DNA of 33,901 nucleotides from NCBI GenBank assembly GCA_031255285.1, contig JAIRSU010000070.1:1-33901 (forward strand). The letters are read 5' to 3'. The DNA is from Treponema sp. (lineage in GTDB: Bacteria > Spirochaetota > Spirochaetia > Treponematales > Breznakiellaceae). Positions within the stretch are counted from its first letter, which is position 1, and each line of letters begins with the position of its first letter. Shown here piece after piece: positions 5,882 to 13,868 of this stretch. The notes below the pieces were generated by a model, which ran no database searches, was not told the origin of the DNA, and saw only the letters and a list, made by a program, of their open reading frames with translations. The position numbers were made by a program, and so were the translations under genes.

Positions 5882-7921
5882 GTGGACAACATCATTCCTG
5901 TTGCCAAACTTTCTTCCCGTCTTGCGCGGTTGCTTGAGCACCTACTACAGTCCGATAACCCGGTAAAGGTCGATGTTCTTGCTTCCGCGCTCAGTACCAG
6001 TCGTCGGACGGTTTTCCGCGAGTTGGAAAATGCCGGGACCCTACTGTCTGCCTTTAATATCGAATTGGTTTCCGTCCCCGGTAAGGGTATCGCCTTATCA
6101 GGGGACGATGAAGCCTGCCAAAAACTACGGGAGGAATTGGCTGAATATGCCCCCCAACCCGTTTCAAAACGAATCAGACAACTCCGTCTGCTCATTAAAC
6201 TTATTACTAATGCAGGAGAAACACAAAAACTGTTTTACTACGCCAGCGCCCTTGAAACCAGCGAATCTACGGTAAGTCACGATCTGGACGAACTGGAGGC
6301 TTGGCTTGACGGTAGGGGTGTTACCGTGATACGCAAAAGTGGTCTGGGCATTCAATGCGAAGGAGCCGAAGAAAACCTCCGCGCCGCTCTTGTGAGCCGC
6401 TTCATGATTGATGAGGAGTCAGGCGGCAAAGCCTATACAGCGGTTTTTGATTTTCCCGGCGAAGATATAGAAATAGGGGTGCGGAATATTTTACGACGGA
6501 AAGCCGTCGTGATCGACTGGATGACTTCCGAATCCTTGTCTCTCATCGCTGTCTATCTCATGGTAATGGTCGAACGGGTCTATAATGAGAAAATAATCAC
6601 CGCAGCCCATGCGCCTGTGGGATATTTTCAAACTGCTCTCGCCGAAGAACTGGCGGCAGAAATCGGCAGAGAGTTTTCCCTTAAACTGCCTGAAACGGAA
6701 CGGCAAGCCTTGGCAGAGTGGATTCGGTCATGCCGCTCAAAACAAGACAGTCCTCCTGAAACGGGACCGGTGGAAAAGCAGGCTCTCATTCAGTACCTTA
6801 CATTGCAAATGATTGATCGCTTTGATCCGCCCATTGCCGCGATACTTAAAACGAATGATCAACTAGTGCAACTCCTATACCGCCACTTGGAATCGGCGTT
6901 GCCGCGGCTCAAGGGCGGCATTTATCTTCCTAATCCGCTGGAAAAGGATCTTATAAAGAATTATCCCGACGTGTACGAAAAGACTCGTGCTTCGACGAAG
7001 GTGCTTGAAGAAGCCCTTGGTATTTCTGTTCCCTCAAATGAAGTCTCATATATCCAAATACATTTCTTGGCGGCTCTCGCCGTCTTGGGAGAGCGGAACA
7101 CGAGGCGGCGAATCCCTAGGGCGGGTATCGTGTGCGCCTCCGGTATCGGTACGTCCTATATGCTGGCGTATCAGATACGTAAACGATTCAAGGGCGAACT
7201 GGAAGTTGAAGTCTCAGGCTGTGACGACCGCGTCTCATGGGCAAATGTGGATTTTCTCATCTCAACAATATCATTGGAAGAAACCAAAAAGCCTGTGGTG
7301 CTGGTACAAACCATACTGGGAGAAAAAGATTTTCAGAAGATACAGGAAGCTGTTACTGCCTTTGCCTTTACCGAGCGGAAAACAGAACAAGACGGACCGT
7401 CTCGTTCCCTTGAAAAACGGCTTGACAACATGATTGAGATTTTCATACAGTTAAGGAAACTGCTTGATAGTTTTTCTGTTGAGTCAATCAAAGCGGATTG
7501 CTCCTTTGATGAACTGGTTCGTTTTGCCGTAGCCCGCTTTGCGCCAGAAAACCAGGAAGCTGTCTACCATGCCCTTACCGCACGAGAAGCGATCGCGACC
7601 CAGGTTGTCGGCGAGTTGGGAATTATCTTGTTGCATACGCGGAGCGCATACCATATATCGCCGCTATTTGCGGTGATCGTTCCCGAAGGGAAGTTTTTTA
7701 CAGATGCTTATTTCAAGCAAACCAAAAGTTGCGTACTCATGCTGCTGCCCGAGAATGCGCCACGTAAAATGATAGACCTTATGGGCGGCATTTCCAGTGC
7801 GCTAATCGACTTGCCCTCGTTTCTTGAGGCGGTCCGTATGGGTAACAAGGAAGCCGTTCAGGCTGTTCTTGAAAAAGAAATATCAGAAACCATCGCCCAC
7901 TGCTGTGGCATGGAAAATTAA
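5882..7921 (+). CDS. mtlR: PTS-regulated transcriptional activator, MtlR type
   Basis: A 679-residue multidomain regulator whose activity is set by PTS phosphorylation. Order of domains: N-terminal winged helix (about 8-60, 'ALSTSRRTVFREL'), a second helix-turn-helix (about 95-160, 'LETSESTVSHDLDEL'), PRD1 (about 190-290), PRD2 (about 295-405, His335 in 'LYRHLESAL' and His394 in 'YIQIHFLAAL'), an EIIB-like domain (Cys418 in 'GIVCASGIGTS'), and a C-terminal EIIA-like domain (His585 in 'GIILLHTRS'). PRD1 lacks histidine at both usual positions. The residues correspond well to those that control MtlR of Geobacillus and Bacillus: HPr phosphorylates PRD2 and the EIIs control the B/A-like domains. 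GTG start with GAGGAG 7 nt upstream. Confidence 0.92.
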   Translation: MDNIIPVAKLSSRLARLLEHLLQSDNPVKVDVLASALSTSRRTVFRELENAGTLLSAFNIELVSVPGKGIALSGDDEACQKLREELAEYAPQPVSKRIRQLRLLIKLITNAGETQKLFYYASALETSESTVSHDLDELEAWLDGRGVTVIRKSGLGIQCEGAEENLRAALVSRFMIDEESGGKAYTAVFDFPGEDIEIGVRNILRRKAVVIDWMTSESLSLIAVYLMVMVERVYNEKIITAAHAPVGYFQTALAEELAAEIGREFSLKLPETERQALAEWIRSCRSKQDSPPETGPVEKQALIQYLTLQMIDRFDPPIAAILKTNDQLVQLLYRHLESALPRLKGGIYLPNPLEKDLIKNYPDVYEKTRASTKVLEEALGISVPSNEVSYIQIHFLAALAVLGERNTRRRIPRAGIVCASGIGTSYMLAYQIRKRFKGELEVEVSGCDDRVSWANVDFLISTISLEETKKPVVLVQTILGEKDFQKIQEAVTAFAFTERKTEQDGPSRSLEKRLDNMIEIFIQLRKLLDSFSVESIKADCSFDELVRFAVARFAPENQEAVYHALTAREAIATQVVGELGIILLHTRSAYHISPLFAVIVPEGKFFTDAYFKQTKSCVLMLLPENAPRKMIDLMGGISSALIDLPSFLEAVRMGNKEAVQAVLEKEISETIAHCCGMEN

Positions 7922-7940
7922 CATATAGAGGAGAAATATC

Positions 7941-8375
7941 ATGGCAAATATACTCAAGAAAGAGAATATTATTCTAGGACAACCAAAAGCGGATAGAGAA
8001 GCGGTTATCCGTCGTTGTGGGCGTATGCTGGTTGATTCCGGTTACGTCAATGAAAATTACATTGAGGGTATGATCAAGCGGGACAATTCTTTCAGCACAG
8101 GAATCGGCAATTTTATCGCCATTCCCCACGGGGAGGAAGCTTACAAAAAAGACATCACCAGTACCGGCATTGTAGTTCTGACCTACCCTGAAGGCATAGA
8201 CTGGCACGGAGCACCGGTGTATCTGGTGATTGGCATCGCCGCAAAAGGAGACGAACACCTTGACATCATGGGAAACGTGGTTGACCATCTTGAAACAGGG
8301 GACGATACAATCAACCTCGTCAAGAACGCCACGGTTGATAAAGTCTACCAAATGTTAAGCGGGACAGCGGCATGA
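7941..8375 (+). CDS. mtlF: Mannitol-type PTS EIIA component
   Basis: A 144-residue cytoplasmic EIIA of the mannitol/fructose family. It takes phosphate from HPr on His63 ('FIAIPHGEE') and passes it to Cys381 of the EIICB encoded at 4196. Other family features are 'GYVNENYIEGMIKRD' and 'VYLVIGIAAKGDEHLDIMGNV'. It corresponds to the detached C-terminal domain of E. coli MtlA. AGGAG lies about 8 nt before the ATG. Its stop overlaps the next start by 4 nt (ATGA), so translation of the kinase is probably coupled to it. Confidence 0.95.
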   Translation: MANILKKENIILGQPKADREAVIRRCGRMLVDSGYVNENYIEGMIKRDNSFSTGIGNFIAIPHGEEAYKKDITSTGIVVLTYPEGIDWHGAPVYLVIGIAAKGDEHLDIMGNVVDHLETGDDTINLVKNATVDKVYQMLSGTAA

Positions 8376-9322
8376 TCGTTACGGTAACGCTGAATCCTGC
8401 GCTGGATAAGACCGCTCGCATTGATGTGATGTGTCCCAATGCTTTGAACCGACTGCGAGATGTACAACTTGACGCCGGGGGAAAGGGTATCAATGTTTCC
8501 GCCATGATCCGCGCCTTGGGTGGGGAAAGCATTGCTGTTGGCTTCGCCGGTGGCGGTGCGGGCGCGGAGCTTCTATCCCGTATCGCCCAAAAAGGGTTGC
8601 ATACTGACTTTGTGCATATCGCCGCCGTAACCAGAACTAATCTGAAGGTGGTAGACAATGACGGCGCATTGACCGAACTCAACGAACCGGGTCCGTACAT
8701 CAGCGATGGTGAGTGGTTCGCTATGGAACGGAAACTTGTGGGTTTAGCGATAAAAGGTAATACCGTTGTGCTGTCGGGAAGCCTCCCTGCAGGGCTTGGC
8801 AAGGATACCTATAAAAGACTTTCTGCCATGCTGCGCAAGAATGGGGTGGCAGTATTTCTGGACGCAGACAGCGAGGCGTTCAAATTGGCTTTGGAAAACG
8901 AGCCAGAGGCGATTCCTGATTACGTCAAGCCGAACCGATTTGAACTGTTACAATACTTCGGTATCGTGGATGACGAGCGTATAACTGACGCCGAACTCGT
9001 GGCGCTCTGTCGATCTCTGCTTGACAAGGGCGTTAAACTCGTCGCCCTTTCAATGGGAGGAGATGGGGCGATGTTTGTAAACAGAAGCGGCGTCTGGCGT
9101 GCCCCGGGACTTCAGGTGCAGGTGCGTTCAACTGTGGGAGCAGGCGACGGTATGACCGGTGCATTAGTTTACGGTTTCGCAAATGCTTTACAGGACGAGC
9201 AGTGCTTTGCCTTGGCGATAGCAGCCTCGGCCGGGGCGTGTACCACCGAAGGTACCAATCCGCCTGATAGCGCATCAATTGATAAACTTTTGAAACTAAC
9301 GCGAATAGAGAAAATCGCGTAA
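8372..9322 (+). CDS. fruK: PfkB-family sugar-phosphate kinase, 1-phosphofructokinase-like
   Basis: A 316-residue ribokinase/PfkB-fold kinase. It opens with the FruK/LacC signature 'TVTLNPALDKTA', has the substrate-binding motif 'DAGGKGINVSAMI' (about 36-48) and the C-terminal 'STVGAGDGMTGALVYG', where Asp259 is the expected catalytic base. FruK converts fructose-1-phosphate to fructose-1,6-bisphosphate; relatives act on tagatose-6-phosphate or fructose-6-phosphate. Sequence alone cannot fix the substrate. Its place between EIIA and a SorE-like dehydrogenase suggests the dehydrogenase product is its substrate, which would be fructose-1-phosphate if mannitol-1-phosphate is oxidised next to the phosphate. 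Confidence 0.85.
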   Translation: MIVTVTLNPALDKTARIDVMCPNALNRLRDVQLDAGGKGINVSAMIRALGGESIAVGFAGGGAGAELLSRIAQKGLHTDFVHIAAVTRTNLKVVDNDGALTELNEPGPYISDGEWFAMERKLVGLAIKGNTVVLSGSLPAGLGKDTYKRLSAMLRKNGVAVFLDADSEAFKLALENEPEAIPDYVKPNRFELLQYFGIVDDERITDAELVALCRSLLDKGVKLVALSMGGDGAMFVNRSGVWRAPGLQVQVRSTVGAGDGMTGALVYGFANALQDEQCFALAIAASAGACTTEGTNPPDSASIDKLLKLTRIEKIA

Positions 9323-9335
9323 CAAGGAGAGAAAC

Positions 9336-10601
9336 GTGGGACAAAAAACAAAAGCGGTACGGCTCTACGGAGCCGATGATTTACGAATGGAAACATTTGA
9401 ACTTCCTGAAATCAAGGACGATGAGATACTTGTCAAAGTAGTAAGCGATAGTATCTGTATGTCAACTTATAAGTTGTTGAAACAAGGTAAAAAACACAAG
9501 CGCTGCCCTCAAAACGTTGATACTAATCCTATCATCATCGGACATGAATTCGCCGGAGATATTCTCAAGGTTGGCGCCAAATGGCAGCATGAATTCAAAG
9601 CAGGTGAAAAGTTCGCCCAGCAACCTGCTCTTAATTACAAGGGTAGCCTCGCCTCGCCCGGCTATTCGTATGAATTTTTCGGTGGCGACGCAACCTATTG
9701 TATCCTTCCTCACGAAGTGATGGAACTCGGTTGCCTTCTTCACTACAATGGAGACGCCTATTTCTACGCTTCGCTGGCAGAGCCGATGAGTTGCATCATC
9801 GGCGGCTATAACATTATGTATCACACCAACAAGCAGAATTACAATCATGCGATGGGAATAAAGAGCGGCGGCAATGTGCTTATCTTGGGCGGAGCCGGCC
9901 CTATGGGACTCGGCGCGGCTGAGTATCCTCTCTACGGCGGCAACCGTCCTTCGTGCATTGTCGTAACCGATGTGGATGATGGAAGGTTGCGCCGAGCAGA
10001 ACAACTCATCAATCCTGAACTAGCAAAGAAGCAAGGCGTGGAACTGCACTATATCAATCCTCGCAACTACGCGGACCAGTACGCCGCGCTGATGGACCTA
10101 ACCGGGGGCACAGGTTACGACGACGTGTTCATCTACGCCCCTATTCGGGAACTCGCCGAGCTGGGCGATAAACTCATGGCTTTTGATGGCTGCCTTAACT
10201 TTTTCGCTGGACCGGAGGACAAGAATTTTTCCGCCCTGATAAACCTCTATAACTGTCATTATACCAGTACCCATATCTTGGGAAGCACCGGCGGCAATAC
10301 CGACGACCTCAAGGAGGCACTACACCTTTCCTCAGAAAAGAAGATTCGCCCGGCAGTGATGATAACCCATATCTGTGGTCTCGACGCGGTCGCGGGAGCA
10401 GTGGCGAATTTGCCTACCCTACGGGCAGGGAAGATACTCACCTACACTCATATTAACCTACCCTTGACCGCATTGTCCGATTTCGCAAAGCTTGGGGCTC
10501 ATGACCCACTCTTTGCGAAACTTCACCAGAGCTGTGAGGCTCATCAAGGTTTGTGGAACGCTGAAGCGGAGACCTTCCTCTTGAATCATTTTGGAGTATA
10601 G
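9336..10601 (+). CDS. SorE-like medium-chain sugar-phosphate dehydrogenase
   Basis: A 421-residue zinc-dependent medium-chain dehydrogenase most like L-sorbose-1-phosphate reductase (SorE): 'RLYGADDLRMETFELPEIKDDEILVKVVSDSICMST' region at 9-44, 'NPIIIGHEFAGDIL' and 'CLNFFAGPEDKNFSA'. Cys41, His70 and Glu71 are candidate ligands of the catalytic zinc. 'LILGGAGPMGLGAAEY' is the nucleotide-binding Rossmann turn. SorE interconverts L-sorbose-1-P and D-glucitol-6-P, acting on the carbon next to the phosphate. In this operon the natural substrate is probably the PTS product. No classical mannitol-1-phosphate dehydrogenase (MtlD) is encoded in the window, so this gene likely replaces it. GTG start with AAGGAG at 7-8 nt. 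Confidence 0.85.
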   Translation: MGQKTKAVRLYGADDLRMETFELPEIKDDEILVKVVSDSICMSTYKLLKQGKKHKRCPQNVDTNPIIIGHEFAGDILKVGAKWQHEFKAGEKFAQQPALNYKGSLASPGYSYEFFGGDATYCILPHEVMELGCLLHYNGDAYFYASLAEPMSCIIGGYNIMYHTNKQNYNHAMGIKSGGNVLILGGAGPMGLGAAEYPLYGGNRPSCIVVTDVDDGRLRRAEQLINPELAKKQGVELHYINPRNYADQYAALMDLTGGTGYDDVFIYAPIRELAELGDKLMAFDGCLNFFAGPEDKNFSALINLYNCHYTSTHILGSTGGNTDDLKEALHLSSEKKIRPAVMITHICGLDAVAGAVANLPTLRAGKILTYTHINLPLTALSDFAKLGAHDPLFAKLHQSCEAHQGLWNAEAETFLLNHFGV

Positions 10602-10603
10602 CG

Positions 10604-12223
10604 ATGATTACATTACAAGGCAAAGGCGTCAGCGCTGGTGTAGCGAGAGGAAGGCTTTTCTTTCTCACGCGGACAAGCCTTTCTGTTGAAAAACGCCTTA
10701 TAAATGACACAAAGAAAGAAATTGAACGATTCAATATGGCGCGGCAAACGGCAGCGGAACAGCTTGATGTTTTAGCCGCGACAATGGTGGATAGAATCGG
10801 AGAAGAAAACGCTCTGTTGTTTGAAATCCACCGCATGATGTTAGAAGATACCGACTACTGTGATCCGATTATCGAGCTCATCAAAACAGAAAAAGTTTGT
10901 GCCGAATACGCCATCAATACAGCAGGTTCCCGTTTGGCCCAAGAGTTTGCCGACATGGACGATGAATATATGAAGGCGCGGGCAGTTGATGTATACGATA
11001 TTTCAAAACGAGTGATAGAAATACTATCTGGTGGAAAACAAGCCTTTGCCATGAGTGATGAGCCGGTAATTCTTGCCACCGATGATTTTACCCCTAGCGA
11101 AACCGCCCAGCTTGACCGTAACAAAGTGCTTGCTTTAGTATCCCGGCAAGGGGCGGCCAATTCCCACACGGCTATCTTTGCCCGTACTATGGGAATACCG
11201 GCCATTATCGGCTTCGGCGCTTTCCTTTCCAGCGATCTTTCCGGCAAAGAAGCGATACTAGATGGCGACACTGGCGTTTTGTACCTTGACCCGGAACCAG
11301 AAATCATCAAGAAACTAGAAGCGAAAAAAGAAGAGTTACAAAAGGAAAAAGAAAGACTTGAACAGATGCGAGGCAAGCCCACCATTACCAAGAGCGGGAA
11401 ATTATTGAAGCTCTACGCCAACATTGGTTCTGTCAGTGATGCCGACGCCGCTCTTGCCGGGGATGCCGAAGGCATAGGACTCTTCCGCAGCGAATTTCTC
11501 TATCTCGGAAGAAGTGATTATCCCGATGAGGACACCCAGTACGAAAGCTACCGGAAGGTGCTGGAGAAAATGGGAGACCGTCAGGTGGTAATCCGTACTC
11601 TAGACATCGGGGCGGACAAACAGGCCGATTACTTCGATCTCCCCAAAGAAGAAAATCCCGCCATGGGTATGCGGGCTATCCGCATCTGCCTCACCCGCTC
11701 GGATATTTTCAAAACCCAATTACGCGCCATTTACAGAGCATCCGTCCACGGCAACGCGGCTATCATGTTTCCCATGATAAACTCCCTTGATGAACTACGA
11801 AGGTCCAAAGAACTAGCAAAAGCTGTGCGAGAAGAGCTTGCCGCTAAAGACATCTCTTTCAAGGCTGATGTTCCAATCGGCATTATGATTGAAACCCCGG
11901 CATCGGCAGTTATAAGCGATATACTAGCAAAGGAGGCTGATTTCTTCAGTATCGGTACCAACGACCTCACCCAATATACCCTCGCTATAGACAGACAGAA
12001 CGATTCGATTTCTACTTTTTGTGATACTCACCACGAAGCAATACTGCGGCTCATCAAGCTGACTTGTGATAACGCGCATAATGCGGGGATTTGGTGTGGT
12101 ATCTGTGGCAGCTTGGGCGCTGATCCGACACTGACAAAAACTTTTGTTGAAATGGGATTAGATGAACTTTCTGTGGAACCATCACGTATACTCAAATTAC
12201 GTGCTTTGGTTTCCGAGTGTTAA
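10604..12223 (+). CDS. ptsI: PTS enzyme I (PEP-protein phosphotransferase)
   Basis: Enzyme I starts the phosphorelay by taking phosphate from PEP and giving it to HPr. At 539 residues it is a little shorter than E. coli EI (575). N-terminal HPr-binding domain, then the swivelling domain with phospho-His188 in 'GAANSHTAIFARTMGIPA', then the C-terminal PEP-binding barrel with 'GIGLFRSEFLYL', 'RTLDIGADK', 'NPAMGMRAIRICL', 'GIMIETPAS' and 'SIGTNDLTQYTLA'. The catalytic cysteine is Cys501 (E. coli Cys502) in 'GICGSLGADP'; the usual glutamate two residues later (CGE) is serine. It starts 2 nt after the dehydrogenase stop and is the last gene of the operon. Confidence 0.95.
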   Translation: MITLQGKGVSAGVARGRLFFLTRTSLSVEKRLINDTKKEIERFNMARQTAAEQLDVLAATMVDRIGEENALLFEIHRMMLEDTDYCDPIIELIKTEKVCAEYAINTAGSRLAQEFADMDDEYMKARAVDVYDISKRVIEILSGGKQAFAMSDEPVILATDDFTPSETAQLDRNKVLALVSRQGAANSHTAIFARTMGIPAIIGFGAFLSSDLSGKEAILDGDTGVLYLDPEPEIIKKLEAKKEELQKEKERLEQMRGKPTITKSGKLLKLYANIGSVSDADAALAGDAEGIGLFRSEFLYLGRSDYPDEDTQYESYRKVLEKMGDRQVVIRTLDIGADKQADYFDLPKEENPAMGMRAIRICLTRSDIFKTQLRAIYRASVHGNAAIMFPMINSLDELRRSKELAKAVREELAAKDISFKADVPIGIMIETPASAVISDILAKEADFFSIGTNDLTQYTLAIDRQNDSISTFCDTHHEAILRLIKLTCDNAHNAGIWCGICGSLGADPTLTKTFVEMGLDELSVEPSRILKLRALVSEC

Positions 12224-12283
12224 TTGTCGTTGCAACTGGAAAGAATATATGAATTGAAACTACAGAAAGTGGTCTTCCTTCTT

Positions 12284-12306
12284 CAGGCGAAGCTTTGTTA
12301 AACGGC
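12284..12306. repeat. Dispersed repeat, copy of the 1982-2004 element
   Basis: CAGGCGAAGCTTTGTTAAAC closely matches CAGGCGAAGCCTGTTAGAC at 1983-2001. It lies in the non-coding DNA after ptsI. The AAGC/GCTT pairing followed by TTTTTT (to 12311) could also serve as a weak terminator for the PTS operon. Confidence 0.4.
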
Positions 12307-12329
12307 TTTTTTACAAATAAGAGGTAGAG

Positions 12330-12560
12330 AGCGCTCTTTCAAAAGCGCTGAAGGATAAGAGAGTTTATGGACAGGTCTTCCCCTTATAGGGGAGACCCAT
12401 AACCATCAGGGTGGATTAGTGGAGCCTCTTCTCGGACAACCGACAACGAAGAGTTGCAACGTGAACCGACGGGGGACAATAAACAAGGCGCTGATACCGG
12501 AGGAGGAACCGCAGGAAAGAAATAGTTCATGACAAGGAGAAATATAGGAAACGAGGGCTG
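12330..12560 (+). ncRNA. Candidate structured non-coding RNA of unknown family
   Basis: This purine-rich stretch has no long ORF on either strand but contains a series of strong hairpins on the plus strand. P1 is AGCGCT-(8 nt)-AGCGCT (12330-12349). P2 is TTATG, bulge GACA, then GGTCTTCCCC pairing with GGGGAGACC and CATAA (12365-12402). P3 is CTCTTC-TCGG, loop ACAA, CCGA, bulge CAAC, GAAGAG (12426-12453). P2 and P3 both carry a 4-nt one-sided bulge between two helices. The rest is rich in GGA and GAA runs (12455-12560). I do not recognise RNase P RNA, tmRNA, SRP RNA, 6S RNA or a known riboswitch. The boundaries and strand are approximate. No clear promoter was found; it could be processed from the PTS transcript or be the leader of the small ORF at 12576. 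Confidence 0.5.
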
Positions 12561-12575
12561 ATAGAGGGGATGTTT

Positions 12576-12662
12576 ATGGATATGAAATTGATAATTCGTT
12601 ACAAGAAATCGAACATATACTTTTCGGGCTTTATTGCGTTTTTTAAGATACTCCTTCGCTAA
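12576..12662 (+). CDS. Possible small ORF, 28-residue cationic hydrophobic peptide
   Basis: ATG at 12576 is preceded by GAGGGG with 6-nt spacing. The peptide starts MDMKLIIRYKK and continues through an aromatic hydrophobic stretch (YFSGFIAFFKILL) to a terminal Arg. A short membrane-active peptide of this kind is reminiscent of type I toxin peptides, but there is no homologue I can name. It overlaps the convergent 3' end of the spsF-like gene by 20 nt. It could equally be chance coding in AT-rich DNA. Confidence 0.25.
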   Translation: MDMKLIIRYKKSNIYFSGFIAFFKILLR

Positions 12663-13341
12663 CAGCGTCTAGTAGGTGTCGGTATGCGGTGATGATAGTC
12701 TCACCGTTGTGCCGCGTAGATACCGAGGAGTCGAGTGCCGCGAACAGCGTCTTTGCCCATTCGTAATCTCCAGCTGTGTCGATCGTAACCCGGAAGAAAG
12801 AGCCTTGCCATTTGAGCGGCGCCAAGGGACGGTGCAGAAGAAATAGTTCCGGATGATGGTAGAGATAAGGGCAGACGTGTTCTCGTTCTTCAGGCAAATC
12901 AGCGTCTCTTTCGGCACGGAGCAGAGCTGATGCAGAGACGATTTCTACGCCCGCACCGTAAGGCAGACCTGCATAACCTGCATAATCCGCGCCAAGCGCA
13001 TCCGTTGCTCGCTCCAGCGTAAGTGCTGCATCTACAAACACGAAAGGGTTGTCGCCTGTAGCACGGATAAGTCGGTCTATAGCGAACTTCTTGATTGCTA
13101 CACAATAGCGCGCAAGCACATCGTCCTTTGCTCCGCCCATGACTTCAAAACCAATTTTTTCTGCAAATGGCGCAAAATCGGAAACACAGTCTTCAGGACA
13201 CGCCAGTACGTACTTATCAACAGGTATGTACTTGAGCGCCTCCATGATGCGAGATATAATGGGTTGCCCGCCCAAGGGTAATAGGGCTTTTCGTGGAAGC
13301 CGTGTGGAATCGAGTCTTGCCTGCAAAACTACCGCGGTCAT
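12643..13341 (-). CDS. SpsF-like cytidylyltransferase
   Basis: A 232-residue nucleotidyltransferase of the SpsF/CMP-sugar synthetase-like family. The N-terminal nucleotide-binding motif is 'VVLQARLDSTRLPRKAL' (about 4-20), followed by 'PLGGQPIISRIMEAL' and 'IRATGDNPFV'. Such enzymes usually make CMP-activated sugars for surface polysaccharides; the precise substrate is not evident. The frame starts at GTG 13344, but ATG 13341 overlaps the ispF stop (TGATG) and has AGGGG at 6 nt, so I prefer it. Translation is thus coupled to ispF. Because IspD, the partner of IspF in isoprenoid synthesis, is itself a cytidylyltransferase, a role there is conceivable, but the motif is not that of IspD. Confidence 0.8.
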   Translation of the reverse strand: MTAVVLQARLDSTRLPRKALLPLGGQPIISRIMEALKYIPVDKYVLACPEDCVSDFAPFAEKIGFEVMGGAKDDVLARYCVAIKKFAIDRLIRATGDNPFVFVDAALTLERATDALGADYAGYAGLPYGAGVEIVSASALLRAERDADLPEEREHVCPYLYHHPELFLLHRPLAPLKWQGSFFRVTIDTAGDYEWAKTLFAALDSSVSTRHNGETIITAYRHLLDAVSEGVS

Positions 13342-13868
13342 CACTGTCCCCTATGCATGACTAGCCGTTTTTTCCACCTGCTACGTGTAATCCGTACCGA
13401 TTCCAAAAGACACACCGCGATAACCTCCACCGCAAGCCCTCGTCCCATATGTCCGAGCCCTTCGCTAGTCTTGCCTTTCACCAGAATACATGACGACTCT
13501 ATTCCCAAAACAGCCGCAAGAGAAGAACGAATTCTTTCACGGTAAGGGAGGACTCTCGGTTTTTCACACACAACAACACAATCAAGATTGACAAGACGCC
13601 ACCCAGCACTTTTCACCTTATCAAAGGCGATTTGCAACAGAACGCGGGAGTCTGCATTCTTAAACGCCATATCAGACGGTGGAAACAATTCGCCCACGTC
13701 CCCAATGCCTGCGGCTCCAAGCAACGCATCCGTAACCGCGTGACAGAGAACGTCCCCATCAGAATGGGCAAGCTCGCCCTTGTCCGCGGGAAGCTCTACC
13801 CCGCCAAGCAGAAAACGCCTCCCTGCAACAAGCTGATGTTTATCCTGTCCCAAACCAACTCTAAACAT
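13341..13868 (-). CDS. ispF: 2-C-methyl-D-erythritol 2,4-cyclodiphosphate synthase
   Basis: Catalyses the ring-forming step of the MEP isoprenoid pathway, releasing CMP. The 175-residue protein starts 'FRVGLGQDKHQL', where Asp9 and His11 are expected metal ligands, and has 'LAHSDGDVLCHAVTDALLGAAGIGDVGELFP' across 39-70 and 'KGKTSEGLGHMGRG' near the end. The reading frame is open further upstream, but ATG 13868 aligns with the family start and has AGGGG at 8 nt. It overlaps the argF stop by one base and the spsF-like start by one. A basic C-terminal tail of about 15 residues extends beyond the usual end. Some treponemes have IspF fused to IspD; here it stands alone. Confidence 0.93.
   Translation of the reverse strand: MFRVGLGQDKHQLVAGRRFLLGGVELPADKGELAHSDGDVLCHAVTDALLGAAGIGDVGELFPPSDMAFKNADSRVLLQIAFDKVKSAGWRLVNLDCVVVCEKPRVLPYRERIRSSLAAVLGIESSCILVKGKTSEGLGHMGRGLAVEVIAVCLLESVRITRSRWKKRLVMHRGQ

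Noticed and set aside
12330-12560. RNase P RNA, tmRNA, SRP RNA, 6S RNA or a group II intron as identity of the structured region
   Set aside because: None of the conserved blocks I know for these RNAs is present (for example no GAGGAAAGTCC block, no tRNA-like ends, no domain V hairpin), so it is left unassigned.
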